Part shown: piece by piece, positions 1 to 9,100 of the stretch | Layout: every line of letters begins with the position of its first letter | How positions within the stretch are numbered: position 1 is the stretch's first letter | Assembly: GCA_013811975.1 (NCBI GenBank) | Contig: JACCUF010000118.1 | Location: forward strand, 1 to 13,545 | DNA length: 13,545 nt | Origin: Geodermatophilaceae bacterium | GTDB lineage: Bacteria; Actinomycetota; Actinomycetes; Mycobacteriales; Geodermatophilaceae | Direction of reading: 5' to 3' | Notes under the pieces: generated by a model | Told to the model about the DNA's origin: nothing | Database searches by the model: none | The model's input: the letters and a program-made list of their open reading frames with translations, nothing else | Program-made: the position numbers and the translations under genes

Positions 1-1370
1 CCGGGCTGGTCGACGCCGCGTTCATCGGGCGGGCCACCAGCGGTTTCGAGGAGTTTCGGGAGAGCGTCGAGTCCTGGACGCTCGAGCGGGGAGAGCGGGT
101 CACCGGCATCCCTGCCGCCGTGCTCAAGGACCTCGCCCACTCATACGCCACTGCCGATCGCGCCCAGATCTGCTGGACCCTCGGGATCACCGAGCACGTC
201 ACCGGTGTCGACAACGTCTTGTCCCTGATCAACCTTGCGCTGTTGACCGGGAACGTCGGTAAGCCCGGCGCCGGCTTGAATCCGCTACGTGGACAGAACA
301 ACGTCCAGGGCGGAGGCGACATGGGCGCAATCCCGAACAAGTACCCAGGCTTCCGCGACGTCGAGTCCGAGCAGGACCGACTGCGCTTCGAGAAGGCTTG
401 GGGCTTAGAGCTTCCGGCGAAGAAGGGGCTGCACCTGTCGGAGATGTTCGAGGCGATGGGTCGCCGAGACATTCGCGCGCTCTATGTCATGGGGGAGAAC
501 CCGGCCGAGTCCGAGGCCGACGCCACACACGCCCGCAAGGTGCTCTCCGACCTCGACATCCTGGTCGTACAGGACATCGTGCTGACCGCCACCGCCCAGT
601 TGGCCGACGTCGTGCTGCCTTCGGCTGCTGACTGGTGCGAGGCCGAAGGCACCGTCACGAACTCTGAGCGCCGCGTACAGCGCTGCCGCAAGGCACTGGA
701 CCCGCCTGGGCAGGCCCGCCCGGACCTGCAGATCATCGCCGAGCTGGCTCGGCGAATGGGCCATGACTGGCCGGAGCTGACCAGCGAAGACGCCTGGGAC
801 GAGCTGCGCAGCCTGTCCAAGATGCACGAGGGGATGAGCTATTCGCGGCTCGAGGAGCACGGCGGCCTGCAGTGGCCATGCCCGGACGAGGAGCACCCCG
901 GCACGCTGATCCTGCACGAGCGGCTCTGGACTGACCCCCTGGAAGGCGATCCAGTGCCTTTTAGTCCGGTGGAATGGCAGGCGCCGATCGATGTGCTGGA
1001 TGACGACTTCCCGATGCGCCTGACGACCGTACGTCGACTGGATTCCTACAACACCGGTGTGCAAACCGATGTCCTCTCGACCGCCCCCCTGCGCGAGTCC
1101 GAGAGCCTGCGGATCTCACCCGAGGACGCGAGCCGTTTGGGGCTGCCGAACGGGGCGCAGGTGCGGGTGAGCTCGCGACGAGGCAGTATCGAGGTTCCGG
1201 TCTGCTACGACACCGCACTGCGTCCGGGACTGACCTGGATGACCCCGCACGCTTCCGAGGAGGCTGACGTCAACGTGCTCACCGCCGAGGACTACGACCC
1301 GAAGTCCGGGACCGCGGAGTTCAAGGCTGTTGCGATCAGGGTCGAAGCGCTGACCGGGGCCGGTACCTGA
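1..1370 (+). CDS. Formate dehydrogenase catalytic (molybdopterin) subunit, 5'-truncated by window
   Basis: The frame is open from base 3 and gives the last 455 residues before TGA at 1368-1370; the GTG at 120 is internal, not the start. Visible from the N-terminal side are LGITEHVTG (about 60-68), GKPGAGLNPLRGQNN (about 86-100) followed by GGGDMG, MGENPAESE (about 163-171), and a C-terminal molybdopterin-dinucleotide-binding beta-barrel (about 340-450). These are typical of FdhF/FdsA-type formate dehydrogenases, which oxidise formate to CO2 at a Mo- or W-bis-MGD centre in the cytoplasm. The catalytic Cys or Sec lies upstream of the window. Family members have about 250 further residues on this side, so the missing part is modest unless extra N-terminal Fe-S domains are present. 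The next gene starts 2 bases after the stop, so the two are co-translated. The Mo4Fe4S cysteine motif usually at the start of this protein is found two genes downstream, which suggests a split subunit. Assignment to formate dehydrogenase rather than another DMSO-reductase-family enzyme is strong because of the diaphorase partner and nearby fdhD. Confidence 0.93.
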   Translation, partial: GLVDAAFIGRATSGFEEFRESVESWTLERGERVTGIPAAVLKDLAHSYATADRAQICWTLGITEHVTGVDNVLSLINLALLTGNVGKPGAGLNPLRGQNNVQGGGDMGAIPNKYPGFRDVESEQDRLRFEKAWGLELPAKKGLHLSEMFEAMGRRDIRALYVMGENPAESEADATHARKVLSDLDILVVQDIVLTATAQLADVVLPSAADWCEAEGTVTNSERRVQRCRKALDPPGQARPDLQIIAELARRMGHDWPELTSEDAWDELRSLSKMHEGMSYSRLEEHGGLQWPCPDEEHPGTLILHERLWTDPLEGDPVPFSPVEWQAPIDVLDDDFPMRLTTVRRLDSYNTGVQTDVLSTAPLRESESLRISPEDASRLGLPNGAQVRVSSRRGSIEVPVCYDTALRPGLTWMTPHASEEADVNVLTAEDYDPKSGTAEFKAVAIRVEALTGAGT

Positions 1371-1371
1371 C

Positions 1372-3305
<1,934 letters not shown>

Positions 3306-3309
<4 letters not shown>

Positions 3310-4385
3310 CTGCCGGTACCCGAGCATCCAAGGAGTCCGTCGACGGTCCGGCGAACCAGGACGAAGGTGCGCTGCAATCCGGCCATCGGGGCAGGCCGAG
3401 TAGCGGAGTCGAATCCACGGCCGTGCGCGGCGCGTCACGCCGCCGGCTGCCGATCATCGCCTCGATCTCGCGACTCATCGACGTCGAGATCGATGGCAAG
3501 ACCGTCCGCGCCCCAGAGGGTTCCACCATCCTTGACGCGTGCGCCGGCTTGGGAGTGGACACCCCGACGTTGTGCTACTCGGAGAGTCTTGCGCCGGTGA
3601 ACGCCTGCCGGGTCTGCGTTGTCGAGGTCGAGGGATCCCGGGTCCTGGTACCGGCCTGCTCACGCCGGGTCGAAAAAGGCATGGTGGTCAGCACCGACAG
3701 CGACCGGGTCCGACACAGCCGACGGATGGTCCTGGAACTGCTCGGGTCCTCTGTGGACATGTCGTTGGCTGGTCCCGACGTAGCGCGCTGGAACGAGGTC
3801 TACGAGGTCGACGCGCAGCGGTACGGTCCGCCCGCTCCGGCCTCAGCGGCCGGTGAACGCGACCGCCGCCGACCGGGACATCACGAGGCACCCGACGGGT
3901 TGACCGCGGCGAATGTCGCGCAGCCGGTCAAGATCGACGACGAGCTCTACATTCGTGACTACTCACGCTGCATCCTCTGCTACAAGTGCACCCAAGCCTG
4001 CGGCGAGGACGCCCAGAACACCTTCGCGATCTCGGTGGCGGGCAGGGGATTCGACGCGACGATCGCTACTGAGTACGACGCTCCACTCACCGACTCGGCC
4101 TGCGTCTACTGCGGCAACTGCATCGGGGTCTGCCCCACCGGGGCGCTGATGCCGAAATCTGAATACGACATGCGCCAGGACGGAACCTGGGACGAATCCA
4201 AACAGACCACCACCCGTACCGTGTGCACCTTCTGCGGGGTCGGCTGCAACCTCGATCTGCACGTCCAAGACAACAAGATCGTCCGAGTCGACTCGCCCAA
4301 GGACCACGACGTCACTCACGGGAACCTGTGCATCAAGGGCCGGTTCGGCTACTCGCATGTGCACCCAGCCTTCCCCGGGGACTGA
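3306..4385 (+). CDS. Formate dehydrogenase Fe-S subunit carrying the Mo4Fe4S domain (split N-terminal half of catalytic subunit)
   Basis: 359 residues; ATG overlaps the previous TGA (ATGA) and GAGGAA lies just upstream as Shine-Dalgarno. After a disordered stretch of about 50 residues comes a [2Fe-2S] ferredoxin domain with Cys90, Cys101, Cys104 and Cys118. Next is a linker (about 140-210), then a double [4Fe-4S] domain with Cys222/225/228/232 and Cys266/269/272/276. The C-terminal 55 residues hold Cys307, Cys310, Cys314 and Cys342 in the context CTFCGVGCNL and LCIKGRFG, the Mo4Fe4S motif that normally begins the molybdopterin subunit. In FdsA/FdhA proteins all of this is the N-terminus of the catalytic chain; here it is a separate polypeptide ending soon after the motif. 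The NuoG-type His-Cys [4Fe-4S] motif expected in the linker is absent. The inferred role is to bridge electrons from Mo-bis-MGD to the diaphorase. I believe similar stand-alone proteins occur in other actinobacteria, annotated as 2Fe-2S-binding proteins. Confidence 0.9.
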
Positions 4386-4388
4386 GTT

Positions 4389-4607
4389 GTGGGTGGCGCG
4401 GTGCAAGAGATAGCGGTCGGCGAGGCGGGGATCCGGCTCGGTCAGCTGCTCAAGCTGGCCGGTCTCGTCGAGTCCGGAGGATCGGTCAAGACCCTGCTCG
4501 CCGAGAGCTTGGTCGAGGTCAACGGCCGACCCGAGACTCGCCGCGGGGCCCAGCTCAAGCGCGGCGACAACCTGCGCTGCGGCGAACAGCGGATCCGGCT
4601 CACCTGA
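4389..4607 (+). CDS. Small S4-domain RNA-binding protein (YbcJ-like)
   Basis: 72 residues from a GTG start 3 bases after the previous stop; a second in-frame GTG at 4401 would give 68 residues and cannot be excluded. Almost the whole protein is one S4 fold: RLGQLLKLAGLVESGG, then a helix and the strand SLVEVNGRPETRRGAQL followed by KRGDNLR. This is the pattern of the YbcJ/YaaA family of stand-alone S4 proteins, also found as the RNA-binding piece of RluB/TyrS-type proteins. It is expected to bind structured RNA; no catalytic residues are present. Its placement directly behind the formate dehydrogenase genes implies co-transcription, but nothing in the sequence links it mechanistically to formate metabolism. 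It may simply be a hitchhiking gene in the operon. Confidence 0.85.
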   Translation: MGGAVQEIAVGEAGIRLGQLLKLAGLVESGGSVKTLLAESLVEVNGRPETRRGAQLKRGDNLRCGEQRIRLT

Positions 4608-4935
4608 CGTTCGGACGGAGATCCCACTTCGGCAGTGCCGACAGTCGACTCATCGAGCAGGTCGGCAACCGGCGTTGGCCGGGTCGACGACTCGACAGCG
4701 ATACCCGGTCAGGCGCCCGGGCGGCGAGGTAGAAGGCGTCCAGCCTCCGAATCCAAGCCCGGAAACAAGCTCAGACGCGCCCTACCTCGCAATGACGACC
4801 ACGACCACTACGACGATGAGACGGCAGGCCGACAACGAGAATCAGCCAACCAGCCGATCCCTTGTTGCTGCGTCCTTCGTTACGAGCCGCACCATTCGTG
4901 AACTCAGCCGGTCGTGCCCTCGTTGCACCTCGACA
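4608..4935. other. Gene-free gap between convergent genes, with ACG-rich tract
   Basis: This 328-base stretch separates the ends of the S4 gene and the ParA-like gene. Open frames across it have no recognisable domains and run into the antisense of the ParA gene, so I see no gene. Two features stand out: a 9-bp inverted repeat at 4724-4790 (listed separately) and a low-complexity tract at about 4792-4821 built of ACG/ACC/ACT triplets, which read as consecutive Thr codons in one frame. The half from about 4790 on is visibly richer in A than the flanking genes. It could be decayed DNA or a transcription-termination region for the convergent operons. Confidence 0.55.
4724..4790. terminator. 67-nt inverted-repeat element, candidate bidirectional terminator (junction 1)
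   Basis: Arms GCGAGGTAG (4724-4732) and CTACCTCGC (4782-4790) are perfect 9-bp complements. Inside, GCGTC (4736-4740) can pair with GACGC (4774-4778). There is no U-tract on either side, so it is not a canonical intrinsic terminator. It lies between the convergent S4 and parA-like genes, and its size and layout resemble the elements at 9042-9100 and 10612-10674. Function is inferred from position. Confidence 0.4.
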
Positions 4936-5670
4936 TCAGGTCTGAAGTTCGGCCCAGAGGGCCTCGTAGCAGGCCGCGGCGACACTGCGCGGGGCGAAAA
5001 CCCCTACTGGAGCCCGCTGCTCGGCCATCTGTTCGATCGCCGTCGCGTTCGGGATCGCGGTGCGCAGCAGATCATCGCGTTCGGCGGTGAGAGCTGTCAC
5101 GACGTCGCGGTGCAGCCGTTTGCGACGGTCGACCATGGAGAAGAAGGCGGCCAGTGACGGAGGGCGGTCGTCTAGTGCCTTGACGAAGTCGGTCAGCTGG
5201 TCGAAGGTCCGCAAAGAGAGTCTGGCCGGGATCAGCGGAATCAACAGGGTGTCGGCGGCGTACATCACACTCTCCGACACCAACGAGATGCCGGGGGGAC
5301 AGTCCAGGATGACCGTGTCGTAGTCCTCGGCCAGTGGGCGAAGCAACTGTCTCAATCGGCGGACCGGTTTCCGCTGCGCGTCGAGCAGGAGATCGAGGTT
5401 GCGGTAGGAGAAGTCGGCCGGCAGCAGGTCGAGGTCGTCGAAGTCGGTGCCCTTGATGGCATCCTCGAGGGAGGACGTACGCCGAACAAGACCCTTGCCG
5501 CCGCCCTTGACCCGCGGCTTGATCCGGAAGATGAAGCTGGCGGCCCCTTGGGGATCGAGATCCCAGAGCAGGGTCCGCGAACCGTCCCGGGCCGAGAGGT
5601 AAGCGAGGTTCACCGCCGTCGAGGTCTTCCCGACGCCGCCCTTGATGTTGTACGTCGCAAGGACTCTCAT
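4936..5670 (-). CDS. ParA/MinD-family positioning ATPase
   Basis: 244 residues. The deviant Walker A motif KGGVGKT (10-16) has the signature Lys10 and catalytic Lys15; Walker A' is DLDPQG (37-42) and Walker B is VILDCPPG (120-127). A basic glycine-rich insert KGGGKG (55-60) and a basic C-terminal half (DRRKRLHRD, 181-189) fit non-specific nucleoid binding. ParA-type ATPases dimerise on ATP, coat the nucleoid and move a cargo whose partner stimulates hydrolysis. There is no parB, no centromere-like repeat and no plasmid replication gene nearby, so a chromosome-partition role is unlikely. The ATG overlaps the stop of the CHAD gene upstream (ATGA), so the two are translationally coupled and the CHAD protein or its ligand is the natural cargo candidate. 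That cargo link is inference. Confidence 0.88.
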   Translation of the reverse strand: MRVLATYNIKGGVGKTSTAVNLAYLSARDGSRTLLWDLDPQGAASFIFRIKPRVKGGGKGLVRRTSSLEDAIKGTDFDDLDLLPADFSYRNLDLLLDAQRKPVRRLRQLLRPLAEDYDTVILDCPPGISLVSESVMYAADTLLIPLIPARLSLRTFDQLTDFVKALDDRPPSLAAFFSMVDRRKRLHRDVVTALTAERDDLLRTAIPNATAIEQMAEQRAPVGVFAPRSVAAACYEALWAELQT

Positions 5671-7217
5671 CCCGAACTGCCCCTGGTGACCTCACGAAAT
5701 CGGCGTTTGCTGTCCGCACTGTTGAACACCGCGAAGCTTCCGGCGAACGCGGTGCGGGCGTGGCGTTGATGGGCGCTGAGTTGGGCGGCCAGCTCACCCA
5801 TCGCCAACACGGTACGAGCGGGGGCCGAGCCGGTGGAAAGCATGGTGAGGGCGAACTCTCGCACGGCCAAGCCCTGTACCTCGCTGTCCTGGAATTCACC
5901 CAGGACCTCCTGCAGCGCCTTGAGATCCCTCAGGACGGCGCGGTGTGTCGCCGGGTCGTGCAGTGGTCGAAAGATCTCCAGCAGGTAGCGCAACTCCTTG
6001 CACCGCTTGCGGAGGTCGTGCAACTCCTCGGGTGCGGAGTCAGCCCCGATCGCGCTGCCGCGCTTGGTGACTCGACGATGGGCACGGCTCAAACGATCGG
6101 CAGCCAGCTCGCCGGCGCTGGTCAGTTTGCCCGGGTTGGACGGCTCGGTCTCCAGGCCGAGCGCCCGCCAATGATCGAGGGCTCTGCGGAACCGGGCCGA
6201 TCGAAGGGCGCGCACCAGGAGGCGGAACTCGGTACGTCGTCGCGACAGCAGGTAGTCACGAAAGGGATCGAGGTCGGCGGGCGCGGCCGATTGGAGCCCG
6301 TCCGCCATGTCGGGCAAGCCGAGTATGTAGACGTCAAGGTCGCGGGTCGGTGACGTCAGGTCACCGAGCCACTTGAGATCGGGGCTCAACTGCTCCGCCG
6401 GTCCGGACGCGAGGACGTCGCCGGACAGTTTCAGGGTGGACCGGGATCGCCGGATCGCGACCCGGAAGTCGTGCAGGAATTCGGTGTCGATGTCGGAAAT
6501 CACACCACCAAGGGTCCGCTCTACTGTGGACAGGAAGCTGTGGATTACCGCGGTGACGGCGTTTCGGGCCGGCATCGATGCGCTCATCTCGACCGGCGTC
6601 GGAACGTCGTCGCCGAAAACACGACCGTTGGCTTGCAACGCCTGTTCGTAGGGCGAGGTCGCGACGGCGAAGATGCCTGTCACGGTGGCCAGTCGTGCGG
6701 TCACCCGATCGGCCTGAGCCTGATAGCCACGCACGGCCGACACAGTCAGGTGGTCGGGCAGCTGGGTTGCTCCGGATTTCGGCGACGACTCGATCGCCAT
6801 GCGCACCACTGTTTTTCGATCTTCATTCATGACGCGAACATCGCGACGCAGGGCGCGTAGAGAGGCAACCGGCAGTAGGGCACGGATGCCGACCACGCCC
6901 TCGATCTGGGCTCGAACGGGGCCGGGTGGGAGCGCGTCGATTCTCGCGGGCCAGGTGATCACCTCGACGGGCTGGGTGTGTTCGCGGCCCTCGGCTCTGC
7001 GCAGGATCAATCGCAGGCCATCGGTCGTGGACTCGCGCTGTTCCAGGACCATGCCTGCCTTGTGCAGGAGCCAGTCGTCGGTGTCGAGCCAGGTACGTAG
7101 AAGGCTCCGGGCGACGGACTGTTCGACTGAAAACCGCTGGGCCAGCGCGTCCAGTGCCGAGGCAAGACCGACCGTATCGGCGTCGTCGGCCACGAAGTAC
7201 GCGGTGGCGTCGGGCAC
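5667..7217 (-). CDS. CYTH-like/CHAD domain protein (predicted polyphosphate-associated)
   Basis: 516 residues from GTG at 7217. I chose this start because TAGCCT lies 7 nt upstream, the arrangement seen at fdhD; an in-frame ATG at 7262 (531 residues) has neither Shine-Dalgarno nor -10 box. The open frame extends to 8279 only as antisense of the helicase gene. Residues about 1-195 resemble a CYTH (triphosphate tunnel) domain, for example LLRTWLDTDDWLLHKAG, but the N-terminal ExExK metal/phosphate motif is not visible, so catalysis is doubtful. Residues about 220-510 are a helical CHAD domain with its two conserved blocks LHDFRVAIRRSRS (248-260) and LHDLRKRCKELRY (399-411), rich in Arg, Lys and His. 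CHAD proteins are known to bind polyphosphate and localise to polyphosphate granules. The stop overlaps the ATG of the ParA-like gene. Confidence 0.85.
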   Translation of the reverse strand: MPDATAYFVADDADTVGLASALDALAQRFSVEQSVARSLLRTWLDTDDWLLHKAGMVLEQRESTTDGLRLILRRAEGREHTQPVEVITWPARIDALPPGPVRAQIEGVVGIRALLPVASLRALRRDVRVMNEDRKTVVRMAIESSPKSGATQLPDHLTVSAVRGYQAQADRVTARLATVTGIFAVATSPYEQALQANGRVFGDDVPTPVEMSASMPARNAVTAVIHSFLSTVERTLGGVISDIDTEFLHDFRVAIRRSRSTLKLSGDVLASGPAEQLSPDLKWLGDLTSPTRDLDVYILGLPDMADGLQSAAPADLDPFRDYLLSRRRTEFRLLVRALRSARFRRALDHWRALGLETEPSNPGKLTSAGELAADRLSRAHRRVTKRGSAIGADSAPEELHDLRKRCKELRYLLEIFRPLHDPATHRAVLRDLKALQEVLGEFQDSEVQGLAVREFALTMLSTGSAPARTVLAMGELAAQLSAHQRHARTAFAGSFAVFNSADSKRRFREVTRGSSG

Positions 7218-7224
7218 GTGGCTG

Positions 7225-7230
7225 AGGCTA
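7225..7230 (-). promoter_or_regulatory. -10 box TAGCCT for the CHAD gene (leaderless type)
   Basis: Read on the minus strand, TAGCCT is followed by seven bases and then GTG at 7217. This matches the actinobacterial TAnnnT -10 consensus with the transcript starting at or next to the start codon. No convincing -35 box is seen. Confidence 0.4.
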
Positions 7231-7292
7231 TCGCCGTACCTACGAACCCGTGACCCGGTCATGTGCCAGGAAGACCGGACCAGCCGGTGCCC

Positions 7293-7298
7293 TACGCT
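7293..7298 (+). promoter_or_regulatory. -10 box TACGCT for the DEAD-box helicase gene
   Basis: TACGCT fits TAnnnT and ends 9 bases before the first of two tandem ATG codons (7308, 7311). There is no clear -35 and only a weak AGG close to the start, so a leaderless or very short-leader transcript is likely. It lies in the divergent gap shared with the CHAD gene. Confidence 0.35.
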
Positions 7299-7307
7299 CG
7301 TAGGCCG

Positions 7308-9029
7308 ATGATGGATCAAGCCGCAGAGGACCCGGACAGCTTCGCCGGGATGAACCTGCGACCGGAGTTGCTCAGCGCCTTGTCCGGTCTCGGATACGAA
7401 GAGCCCACACCCATTCAGCGCGAGGCGATCCCGGCGATCCTGGCCGGACGCGATCTGCTCGGGCAGGCAGCGACCGGCACCGGAAAGACCGCGGCCTTCG
7501 CGCTCCCAATCCTGGCGCGGATGACGCCCGACCGCCGAGAACACGACCCCGTAGCCCTCATTCTGGTGCCCACCCGCGAGCTCGCTGTCCAGGTCTCGGA
7601 AGCGATCCACCGGTACGGCCGAGAACTCGGTGCCCGGGTGCTGCCGATCTACGGCGGTCAGCCGATCGTGCGCCAACTCCGCAGTCTGGAACGCGGCGTG
7701 GACGTTGTTGTCGCTACTCCCGGACGGGCGCTGGACCACATCGCCCGTAAGACCCTGCGCCTGGATCGGCTCGAGACGGTCGTTCTCGACGAAGCTGACG
7801 AGATGCTCGACATGGGCTTCGCCGAGGACATCGAGTCGATCCTGACCGAGACGCCGGCCACCCGGCAGACCGTGCTGTTCTCGGCCACACTGCCGGCCCG
7901 GATAGACAAGATCGCCCGCAAGCACCTGACCGATCCCGCCCGGATCTACATGGGTCGGGAATCGGCCGGAGAGGGAGAGGCGCCGCTCGTAAAGCAGAGC
8001 GCCTACGTCGTGTCCCGCGCGCACAAGCCGGCCGCGCTCGGCCGGGTCCTGGACATCGAGGCGCCGACGGCTGCCCTCGTGTTCTGCCGGACCCGAGCCG
8101 AGGTCGACCAACTCGCCGAGTCGCTGAACGGGCGCGGTTATCGCGCGGAGGCGATGCACGGTGGGATGGACCAGGCCCAGCGTGATCGGGTGATGGGACG
8201 GCTGCGTTCCGGTACGGCCGACCTGATCGTCGCGACCGACGTCGCCGCCCGCGGCTTGGACATCGAACAGCTCACTCACGTGATCAACTACGACGTCCCG
8301 TCAGATCCGGAGTCCTATATCCATCGCATCGGGCGCGTCGGGCGGGCTGGTCGCGAGGGAGTGGCCGTCACTCTGGCCGAACCACGGGAGCACCGGATGC
8401 TCAAGGCCATCGAGCGGATGACGAAGCAGCCGATCACTGTCGAGAAGGTCCCGACGGTCGCCGACCTCCGGGCCCGGCAGCTGGAGATGACCCGCTCCGC
8501 GCTGCACGAGAGCCTTCTGGAGGACGAACTCGAGCGCTACCGGGTGGTGGTGGACACCCTCACCGACGAGTTCGACGTCGTTCAAGTAGCTCTGGCCGCG
8601 GTCAAGCTGGCCCACGAGGCCAGCGGAGCGGCGGCCGACGAGGAGCACATCCCGGAAATCGCGGCACGACCGACCAGGGAGTCGCGTCCAACGTGGGCGT
8701 CTGGTCGGTCGGACGGCGGCGGCGAGCCCGGTGGTCGACCCGATTCCGCGGCTCGAGGCGGGCGCCGGGGCGGGGCCTCCGACCCCGGGATGGCCCGGCT
8801 GTTCGTCGGCGCCGGTCGGATCGCGAAGATCCGGCCGAAGGACCTGGTCGGTGCCATCGCCAACGAGTCCCGGCTGTCCGGCCGGGATATCGGCGCCATC
8901 CAGATCGCCGACCGGTTCTCCCTCGTCGAGGTGCCAGCCGACGCCGCCGATGAGGTGATCGCGGCTCTTCGGGCCAGCACGATAAAGGGCAAGAGCGTGC
9001 AGGTGCGCCGGGATCGCGGCGGCCGCTAG
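7308..9029 (+). CDS. DEAD-box ATP-dependent RNA helicase with DbpA-type RNA-binding domain
   Basis: 573 residues from ATG 7308 (ATG 7311 is equally possible; the upstream GTG at 7263 would read through the promoter). All helicase motifs are present: Q motif with Gln37, motif I AATGTGKT (54-61), Ia PTREL (88-92), TPGR (137-140), motif II DEAD (161-164), SAT (192-194), ARGLD (314-318) and HRIGRVGR (339-346). A disordered Gly/Arg-rich linker (about 450-495) leads to a DbpA/CsdA-like RRM fold (about 495-568). Proteins of this layout (DeaD/CsdA group) remodel structured RNA in ribosome assembly, mRNA decay or cold adaptation. The gene stands alone: it is divergent from the CHAD gene and convergent with mobA, and an inverted repeat follows 12 bases after its stop. 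The exact RNA substrate cannot be read from sequence. Confidence 0.95.
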   Translation: MMDQAAEDPDSFAGMNLRPELLSALSGLGYEEPTPIQREAIPAILAGRDLLGQAATGTGKTAAFALPILARMTPDRREHDPVALILVPTRELAVQVSEAIHRYGRELGARVLPIYGGQPIVRQLRSLERGVDVVVATPGRALDHIARKTLRLDRLETVVLDEADEMLDMGFAEDIESILTETPATRQTVLFSATLPARIDKIARKHLTDPARIYMGRESAGEGEAPLVKQSAYVVSRAHKPAALGRVLDIEAPTAALVFCRTRAEVDQLAESLNGRGYRAEAMHGGMDQAQRDRVMGRLRSGTADLIVATDVAARGLDIEQLTHVINYDVPSDPESYIHRIGRVGRAGREGVAVTLAEPREHRMLKAIERMTKQPITVEKVPTVADLRARQLEMTRSALHESLLEDELERYRVVVDTLTDEFDVVQVALAAVKLAHEASGAAADEEHIPEIAARPTRESRPTWASGRSDGGGEPGGRPDSAARGGRRGGASDPGMARLFVGAGRIAKIRPKDLVGAIANESRLSGRDIGAIQIADRFSLVEVPADAADEVIAALRASTIKGKSVQVRRDRGGR

Positions 9030-9041
9030 TCTCTCCTGAGA

Positions 9042-9100
9042 TGATCATCGGCAAAGTGGGGGGTTCTTTGGCCGATAAGCCCCTCGTTTGCCGATGATCA
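9042..9100. terminator. 59-nt element with perfect 14-bp inverted repeat, candidate bidirectional terminator (junction 2)
   Basis: Arms TGATCATCGGCAAA (9042-9055) and TTTGCCGATGATCA (9087-9100) are perfect complements around a 31-nt loop that can form an inner GGGG/CCCC stem. The left arm contains a 10-bp palindrome, GATGATCATC (9040-9049). The right arm includes the mobA stop codon (9098-9100). There is no U-tract on either strand. It lies between the convergent helicase and mobA genes, so termination or transcript 3'-end protection is the likeliest role; a dispersed repeat is an alternative. Confidence 0.55.

Noticed and set aside
4715..4790. tRNA-like look of the GC-rich, hairpin-rich patch with CCGAATCC
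   Set aside because: No acceptor stem, anticodon stem or GGTTCGAATCC T-loop can be placed together; the pairing is better explained by the simple inverted repeat.
4675..5157. 160-codon plus-strand open frame starting in the intergenic gap
   Set aside because: Its second half is exactly antisense to the ParA-like ATPase gene, the protein has no recognisable domain, and the start is a low-complexity threonine run. It is treated as non-coding.
4936..5670. Plasmid or integrated-element partition locus
   Set aside because: The ParA-like gene has no ParB partner, iterons, integrase or repeat centromere, and is coupled to a CHAD gene instead.
7263..8279. 339-residue upstream extension of the CHAD open frame on the minus strand
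   Set aside because: It is antisense to the DEAD-box core whose motifs are complete; the long frame is a by-product of high GC. The CHAD gene is taken to start at 7217.
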